Shown piece after piece: positions 58,796 through 64,000 of a DNA stretch of 64,000 nucleotides; positions within the stretch are counted from its first letter, which is position 1; each line of letters begins with the position of its first letter. The DNA comes from Actinomycetota bacterium (GTDB lineage: Bacteria; Actinomycetota; Actinomycetes; Streptosporangiales; Streptosporangiaceae): the NCBI GenBank assembly GCA_027313705.1, contig DAHVDE010000067.1, positions 62,001-126,000 on the forward strand. Direction: 5' to 3'. The notes below the pieces were generated by a model. The model was not told the origin of the DNA and searched no databases. It was given only the letters and a program-made list of their open reading frames with translations. The position numbers and the translations under genes are program-made.

Positions 58796-59997
58796 ACTCG
58801 TACGCCCTTGCCGAGCACGTTCCACATGTCAGCCACTGGCTTGTCGGTGACCAAGTCGCGGTATTCGGGGTGCGGTGCGGCGATCACGAGCAGGTCGCTC
58901 TGGTCGAGCACCTCCTGCATTGGCACCAGCCTCGGGTCATTCTTGACGTACGGGTCGGTGCAGAGCACTGCGTTCGCCTTGAAGGCCAGGATCCGCCGCA
59001 GCTTGTACGACAGGCTCGACCTGATGTCGTCAGAACCGCCTTTGAACGCCATGCCGAGTATGCCCACCGTCATGTTGGCCAGGTCGAACTCCTGCTCAAG
59101 CCGGTGCACCAGATAGAGCGGCATGCCTTCATTGATCGCCATGGCGGTGTGCCCGAGCGCGAAGTTGTTGTTGTTGAACGCCGCCAGTTGCATGGTGTCC
59201 TTAAACAGGCAAGGACCAGCGGCGAAACCGGCGCCAGGCATGTCGGTGGCTCTCGGGTAGTCGAGCATCAGGCCCTGCCTGATCCGCTCGAAGTCCAGAC
59301 CGCGATCGTTCGCCATCATGTACAACTGATTCGCCGTGGCGAACTTTATGTACCGCCACACGTTGGTAAAGAGTTTCGCAAGCTCGGCTTCCTCGGGCGA
59401 CATTGGCACCAGGGTGGACGTAAGCCTGCGGAACAGAGCGCCCGCGCGCTCAATGCCGCGTTCGGTGCGGCTAGAGACGATCTGCGGCAAGTCGAACAGT
59501 TCGGTCATTGCCTTGCCTTCTGCGATCCGTTCCGGGCAGAAGGCGACGTCCATTGTGAGGCCGAGCTTGGCAAGATGCTTCTCCACCAGAGCGGTGACGC
59601 CAGGGTAAACGGTGCTCCGCAGGATCAGGATCTGCTCGTTATTCAACTGGTCGGCGAACTTGGCCAGGGCCTCGGGAATTGCCGACTGGTCGGGGTTGAG
59701 GTGCTCGTCGACCGGGGTGCCGATGACAACCACGACGTGCTCGGCGGTCGCGATGATCCCCGGATCGGCGGAGGCCTTGAGCTTGCCTTCGGCTACTACG
59801 CGCTTGAGCACGTCAGCTGCGCCGGCCTCGTCGAACGGCATCTCTCCGGCGTTGACTGTGCCGACGGCGCTCGCGCTGACGTCGTAGATGCCGGTTCGCA
59901 GTCCGCGATCGGCAAAAGCAATCGCCAGCGGCAGTCCGACGTGACCACAGCCGCCCACGACGACCACGTCACGAGAAAATGCGCCAGAAGCCGTCAC
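58792..59997 (-). CDS. UDP-glucose/UDP-N-acetylmannosamine 6-dehydrogenase family
   Basis: 401-residue nucleotide-sugar dehydrogenase that oxidises C6 to a uronic acid with two NAD. VVVVGGCGHVGLPLAIAFAD is the Rossmann loop, IGTPVDEHLNPD and RSTVYPGVT follow, and AGPCLFKDT holds the catalytic Cys; GILGMAFKGGSDDIRSSLSY is the UDP-binding domain. Closer to the WecC/TviB branch than to plain Ugd. ATG 59997; first gene of the glycan operon. Confidence 0.93.
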   Translation of the reverse strand: MTASGAFSRDVVVVGGCGHVGLPLAIAFADRGLRTGIYDVSASAVGTVNAGEMPFDEAGAADVLKRVVAEGKLKASADPGIIATAEHVVVVIGTPVDEHLNPDQSAIPEALAKFADQLNNEQILILRSTVYPGVTALVEKHLAKLGLTMDVAFCPERIAEGKAMTELFDLPQIVSSRTERGIERAGALFRRLTSTLVPMSPEEAELAKLFTNVWRYIKFATANQLYMMANDRGLDFERIRQGLMLDYPRATDMPGAGFAAGPCLFKDTMQLAAFNNNNFALGHTAMAINEGMPLYLVHRLEQEFDLANMTVGILGMAFKGGSDDIRSSLSYKLRRILAFKANAVLCTDPYVKNDPRLVPMQEVLDQSDLLVIAAPHPEYRDLVTDKPVADMWNVLGKGVRV

Positions 59998-60089
59998 CGA
60001 GAGTACCTCCGGTCAGAAAAATTTGGGTGATACGTAGGCAGGACGACATGCTACGACACCGGCTGGACGAGAGTGGCCCATGTCCTGCA

Positions 60090-60200
60090 AACACCAGTGC
60101 TGCTAACACCAGTGCTGCTAACACCAGCGCTGCAAACACCAGCGCGCAAACGCCGATGCCGCAAAGATTAGGTGTAGCAAACAGCGGTGTAGCAAACAGC
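60090..60200. repeat. Two 15-bp tandem repeat blocks in a divergent promoter region
   Basis: AACACCAGTGCTGCT is repeated at 60090-60104 and 60105-60119, with variant copies at 60120-60134 and 60135-60145. A second unit, GGTGTAGCAAACAGC, occurs at 60171-60185 and 60186-60200. Both lie in the 379-nt gap 59998-60376 between divergent genes; nothing else coding was found there. Confidence 0.92.
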
Positions 60201-60376
60201 ATGGGCCGGGAGCGGCTGACCGTCACCAGGTGAGAACTCTACCAGGAGCGCGGGATTCCCTGTGCCAGAGCACGGGTACACAGCCGTTCGGCCCGCAGGG
60301 CAGACTTCAGCGCGGCCAAGGCCGGATATGAGGTGGAGCGAGAAAGATGTAAGTCATCGAACCTGATGAGTATGAT

Positions 60377-62251
60377 GTGGACCCGATAAGCCCGACGCAC
60401 GGCAGCGTACCGGCACAGCCGGATGCGGGCGCTCCGCTCCCCGTTACCAACCCAGGAAACGTTGTGACCACATCTTCTGAGGTGGACCTGCCGCAAGGCG
60501 AACCTGACCCACGAGGTTCGTCAGCTACAGGCTCGCCAGCTCCTGGCCAGCCAGCTCCTGGCCAGCCCGCTCCTGGCCAGCCGCCGGGTTCGCACCGAGC
60601 CCCTCGCGCTGGCCAGCCGGCTGACTCTGGCCTGGCGGCGCTGCTTGATTCTAAGTACTTCCAGCCAGCGATCGTGATCGTCGGAATCTTGCTGCTCGGA
60701 CTCGCCTACCTGGCCCAGGCACGGACCATCGCCACCATTTCTGAGGGAGCGTCCCAGGCCCTGCAGGGCTGGGACATGCTGCACGGCAATATCTTGCTGC
60801 ACGGCTGGTCGCTATCCGATGTCTCGTTCTGGACCACAGAACTCCCCGAGTACGCGCTGGTCGAGGCCATCAAGGGCCTGAACGGCAACACCGTGCCGAT
60901 CGCCGCCGCGATCAGCTACTTCGGCCAGGTCGTGCTGGCCGCGTTCTTGGCCAAGGGGCGCGCCACAGGCAAGGAAGGCTGGGTGCGGGCGCTTATCGCC
61001 GTCGGCATCATGCTCGCGCCGCCGCTCGGTTCGGCCACCGCGCTGCTCATGTCCAGCCCGGACCACACCGGAACGCACGTGCCTTTGCTGTTTATCTACC
61101 TCGTGCTCGACCGGGTGCGCCCGCGCTGGTGGGTTCCGATCCTCATCGCCGTGCTGCTTGCCTGGGCACAGGTCGCCGACACGCTCGTCATGGTAGAAGG
61201 CGCCTTGCCGATCGCCCTTGTCTGCGCGGTGCGCATGTACCGCAGGCGCGGTCCCTGGCGTGGCCAGGTCTATGACGCCTCGCTGGTGATCGGTGCCCTG
61301 GTGTCCGCCGTTCTGGCCAAGGAAGTGCTCAAGGTTGTCGCGCAGGCTGGCGGCTTCTACGTGCGCACGCCGATCGCCGCCTTCGGCACGCCGGAGCAGA
61401 TCGGCGCGCTGTTCTGGACCAAGATCGAGAACGTGCTGCTGGTATTCGGCGCGAACTTCTTCGGCGTGATCCTCGGCCATACCGCGATCATCGCGTTCAT
61501 TCACCTCGTCGGCGTGGCCATGGTGGTGTGGGCACTCGCCTTCGTCATCAGGCGCTTCTACGTCGAGGACGATCAGATACTTCAGATGTTCGCGGTGGCC
61601 TTCGTGGTGGTGCTCGCCGCCTATGTCCTCGGCACTAAGCCGGACTCCAACGAGATCGTCGGCCTGCTCCCGATCGGCGCTGTGCTGGCCGGCCGTGCGC
61701 TAGGCGGCAAGGTGATCAAGGCGAACCTGGTGCCCGCGCTCGCCGTGGTATTCGTCATGTGCGCCGGCCTTCTGCTGTACAACGCCAGCAGGCCAGCCCA
61801 AATCAACCCGAACGTGAAGGTCGCTGCCTGGCTGCAGCAGCACCACCTGGATTACGGGCTGGCCGGTTACTGGAACGCCAGCAGCGTGACCGCGGAGACC
61901 GGCGGTAACGTGATGGTGCGGCCGGTGCGCACCTTCCAGAGCCAGGTCGTGGCGGCCAACTTCGAGACCGATCAGACGTGGTATGACCCGGCCAGGCACA
62001 ATGCCAACTTCGTGATCTGGGTCAAGCACGCCAGTTGCGGGAACCTGTGCCTGACCAAGAAGGGCCTCATGGGCGCCTTCGGACCGCCATCGAAGACCTA
62101 CCTCGTGGACGGCTACCGGGTGCTGGTTTACCGCCAGAACCTGCTGAACAATGTGCAGTACGTTTCCTTCTGCGGACCAGCCTGGCCATGGGTTGCCAAG
62201 GGCTCGCCGTCGTTCGACCTGCATTGCAGCAGTGGCAGCGGCGGCGCTTAG
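60377..62251 (+). CDS. Multi-pass membrane protein, glycosyltransferase-like
   Basis: 624 residues. N-terminus is Pro/Gln-rich with repeated SPAPGQPAPGQ, followed by about 9-11 membrane helices and an extracytoplasmic C-terminal domain with Cys pairs (HASCGNLCLTKK and SFCGPAW). The overall shape is that of polyprenyl-phosphate-sugar-using GT-C or O-antigen-type proteins, but no catalytic motif is certain. GTG 60377 overlaps a TATGAT -10-like element; GTG 60464 has AGGAAA upstream and may be the true start. Divergent from the glycan operon. Confidence 0.8.
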   Translation: MDPISPTHGSVPAQPDAGAPLPVTNPGNVVTTSSEVDLPQGEPDPRGSSATGSPAPGQPAPGQPAPGQPPGSHRAPRAGQPADSGLAALLDSKYFQPAIVIVGILLLGLAYLAQARTIATISEGASQALQGWDMLHGNILLHGWSLSDVSFWTTELPEYALVEAIKGLNGNTVPIAAAISYFGQVVLAAFLAKGRATGKEGWVRALIAVGIMLAPPLGSATALLMSSPDHTGTHVPLLFIYLVLDRVRPRWWVPILIAVLLAWAQVADTLVMVEGALPIALVCAVRMYRRRGPWRGQVYDASLVIGALVSAVLAKEVLKVVAQAGGFYVRTPIAAFGTPEQIGALFWTKIENVLLVFGANFFGVILGHTAIIAFIHLVGVAMVVWALAFVIRRFYVEDDQILQMFAVAFVVVLAAYVLGTKPDSNEIVGLLPIGAVLAGRALGGKVIKANLVPALAVVFVMCAGLLLYNASRPAQINPNVKVAAWLQQHHLDYGLAGYWNASSVTAETGGNVMVRPVRTFQSQVVAANFETDQTWYDPARHNANFVIWVKHASCGNLCLTKKGLMGAFGPPSKTYLVDGYRVLVYRQNLLNNVQYVSFCGPAWPWVAKGSPSFDLHCSSGSGGA

Positions 62252-62263
62252 CGCCACACCCTC

Positions 62264-63898
62264 ATGAGTTCATCCGGTTCTGACGCAGCTTTCGATGCCG
62301 TGATCGTAGGCGGTGGCCACAATGGTCTCGTCGCCGCCGCCTACCTGGCCAAGCACGGTCTGCGTGCGCTCGTGCTCGAGCGCAGGGACATAGCTGGCGG
62401 CGCCGCCGTAAGCGAGCACCCGTTCGGACCTGACTACACGGTCACCTCGCTGTCCTATGTGGTCTCGCTCCTGCCCGCCAGCCTGGTCGCCGAGCTTGGC
62501 CTGTCCAGGTTCGGCTATCACGTGTATCCCCAGGGCGGTTACTTCGCGCCACGGACTGATGGCAGGTACCTGCGAATGCCGGAGGAACCGGCCGAGCGCC
62601 ATGCGGAAATCGCGAAGTTCTCCGCCCGCGACGCGGATAGTTACGAACGCTATTCCGCCGACCTGGCCGCCATTGCCGCCGTTCTCGGCCCGATGCTCAC
62701 CCAGATACCGCCGAAGCTCGGCTCGCGCCGCCCGGCCGATCTGCTCAGGCAGGCAGGCCTGGTCAGGCACCTGCGCAAGGTGAACACCCGCCTTGCGGTC
62801 GACCTCACCAGGCTCATGACGGGCAGCATCGCTGACCTGCTCGACCAGTATTTCGAGAGCGACGCGCTCCGCGGCGTGCTTTCAGTCTCAGGGGTCATCG
62901 GCATGTGGGCAGGCCCGAGGTCGGCGGGCACCGGATACGTCACGCTGCACCATCACATCGGGGATACCGCTGGGCAGACTGGCGCGTGGGGGTTCCCGCG
63001 CGGCGGCATGGGAGCAGTCAGCGATGCCCTGGCTGGCGCCGCTCGATCCTTCGGAGCACAGATCAGGACCGGGGCAGAAGTAAAGAAGATCATTGTCCGC
63101 CAAGGGCACGTCACCGGGGTCGCCCTGGCAGACGGCCAGGAGATCACCGCCGCGACGGTCGTCACGACGGCACATCCGCGAATCTCTTTCCTTGAACTGG
63201 TCGACCAGGGCGAGTTGCCAGGTGACTTCCTGGCGGATATCAAGCGCTGGCAGAGCAGGAGCGGCACGGTCAAGCTGAACCTTGCCCTTGACCGCCTGCC
63301 GGTGTTCTCCAGCCATCCCGGCTTTCACCCGCAGGTGCACGGCGGAACGATCGTGCTGGCAGAAAGCCTGGACGACATCGAGCGCGGGTATCAGGACGCC
63401 GTCGCTGGGCGGCCATCTGAGCTGCCGTTCGCCGACATCTGCATTCCTAGCGTGTTCGACGACTCGCTGGCGCCTGCCGGGCGGCATGTGATGTCACTGT
63501 TCACTCAGTACGTGCCGTGCGGGTACGCCGGCAATCCGGACCAGGCCGAGCTTGACAGGTACGCTGACCGCGTCATCGACCGGCTGGAGGCAGTAGCTCC
63601 AGGGTTCACCGAGTCTGTGCTGCACAGGCAGGTGATCGGGCCGCATCAGATGCAAGAGGAATATGGCCTGGTCGGCGGCAACATCTTCCATGGCGAGCTG
63701 ACCATGGGCCAGATGTTCCACGGACGCCCGGCCGCCGGGTACGCGGATTTCCGAACTCCGGTGCGCGGGCTTTACCAGGCCGGGTCCGCGACGCACGGCG
63801 GCGGCGGCGTGACCGGGATTCCAGGCAGGAACGCGGTGCGGCAGATTCTCGCTGACCGGCGGCTGCGTGGCCTAGGTCGCCGCCGCGGGCTCGGCTAG
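62264..63898 (+). CDS. FAD-dependent oxidoreductase, CrtI/PYROXD2-like
   Basis: 544-residue phytoene-desaturase-superfamily flavoprotein. VIVGGGHNGLVAAAYLAKHG is the FAD loop, VLERRDIAGGAAVSEHPF follows, and the C-terminal GLYQAGSATHGGGGVTGIPG closes the FAD site. Closer to PYROXD2-type proteins than to carotenoid desaturases; no carotenoid genes adjoin. ATG 62264 lies 12 nt after the membrane-protein stop, suggesting one transcript. Substrate unknown. Confidence 0.9.
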   Translation: MSSSGSDAAFDAVIVGGGHNGLVAAAYLAKHGLRALVLERRDIAGGAAVSEHPFGPDYTVTSLSYVVSLLPASLVAELGLSRFGYHVYPQGGYFAPRTDGRYLRMPEEPAERHAEIAKFSARDADSYERYSADLAAIAAVLGPMLTQIPPKLGSRRPADLLRQAGLVRHLRKVNTRLAVDLTRLMTGSIADLLDQYFESDALRGVLSVSGVIGMWAGPRSAGTGYVTLHHHIGDTAGQTGAWGFPRGGMGAVSDALAGAARSFGAQIRTGAEVKKIIVRQGHVTGVALADGQEITAATVVTTAHPRISFLELVDQGELPGDFLADIKRWQSRSGTVKLNLALDRLPVFSSHPGFHPQVHGGTIVLAESLDDIERGYQDAVAGRPSELPFADICIPSVFDDSLAPAGRHVMSLFTQYVPCGYAGNPDQAELDRYADRVIDRLEAVAPGFTESVLHRQVIGPHQMQEEYGLVGGNIFHGELTMGQMFHGRPAAGYADFRTPVRGLYQAGSATHGGGGVTGIPGRNAVRQILADRRLRGLGRRRGLG

Positions 63899-64000
63899 CG
63901 GTTCTTCAGGTCCGGTCAGCTTGGCCCGGCGCAGCGCGGGGTTGATCGCGCCGAGCAGCAGCGCACCTGCCACGCAGATCAGGCCGCCGCTGACCACGGA
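63872..64000 (-). CDS. MFS transporter, C-terminal part (runs off the window)
   Basis: Only the last 42 codons are present: a membrane helix SVVSGGLICVAGALLLGAIN, then PALRRAKLTGPEEPLAE and a stop at 63872. The helix followed by NPALRR is typical of the last span of EntS-type MFS exporters. It overlaps the end of the convergent flavoprotein gene by 27 nt. The 5' part lies outside the window. Confidence 0.7.
   Translation of the reverse strand, partial: SVVSGGLICVAGALLLGAINPALRRAKLTGPEEPLAEPAAAT

Noticed and set aside
60090-60200. CRISPR array
   Set aside because: Repeats are contiguous 15-mers without spacers and no cas genes are present.
60048-60233. 61-codon ORF with ANTSA repeats
   Set aside because: Coding only because the 15-bp repeat keeps a frame open; no ribosome site and composition unlike neighbouring genes.

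Overview
The window is about 64 kb of very GC-rich DNA from an actinomycete (Actinomycetota, probably a soil or Streptosporangiales-like lineage). Support: the rpmA-obgE pair, nadD-rsfS-phosphatase order, HelD-type and DUF222-HNH proteins, mycobacterial-like families (MTB12-like lipoprotein, Gly-rich PGRS-like protein, Erm37-like methylase), frequent GTG/TTG starts, 4-nt stop/start overlaps, and several apparently leaderless genes with a TANNNT box 6-7 nt before the start. No rRNA, tRNA, CRISPR array, insertion sequence or integrase was seen.

Layout. 1-13.4 kb: housekeeping and lipid/envelope genes: rpmA, obgE (apparent CTG start), a HelD-like RNA-polymerase recycling helicase, an Erm37-like methylase, a GT28 glycosyltransferase, a polysaccharide deacetylase, an M48 protease, PaaK-like ligase, nadD, an ABC pair, rsfS and a histidine phosphatase (probable CTG start). 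13.4-18.6 kb: a four-gene catabolic operon (class II aldolase, PfkB kinase, class III aminotransferase, APC permease) with a divergent TetR regulator and palindromic operator. 18.6-22.4 kb: an unusual operon of a KAS III/haem-oxygenase-like fusion, an unknown protein and a complete hemC. 22.4-33.4 kb: a Gly-rich secreted protein, MFS exporter, lipoprotein, an opp peptide transporter without its ATPases, sugar-acid dehydrogenases and an FMN alpha-hydroxyacid oxidase.

33.4-45.9 kb is the most distinctive part. A minus-strand set encodes a SLOG-fold nucleotide-binding protein, a TIR-CHAT fusion, a WD40 propeller and a membrane Ser/Thr kinase with a WD40 tail; it looks like a nucleotide-signal/NAD/protease conflict (immune or cell-death) system. 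Next to it lie a papain-like protein, small proteins, a DegT-type PLP enzyme behind a 19-codon ORF, and an unknown membrane protein. 45.5-49.9 kb: thioredoxin, an LLM-oxidoreductase/MarR/FMN-reductase operon, a cupin and galE. 50-54.7 kb is a decayed accessory region: a frameshifted Schlafen/AlbA_2 gene, an ArsR-SRPBCC pair with a striking leaderless promoter between two dyads, an acyl-CoA dehydrogenase with its middle deleted, tandem repeats and a DUF222-HNH endonuclease. 54.7-64 kb: a nickel transporter with a Nur-like box, then a glycan cluster (two paralogous GT2 enzymes, an epimerase, a nucleotide-sugar dehydrogenase), a large membrane protein, a CrtI/PYROXD2-like flavoprotein and the end of an MFS gene.
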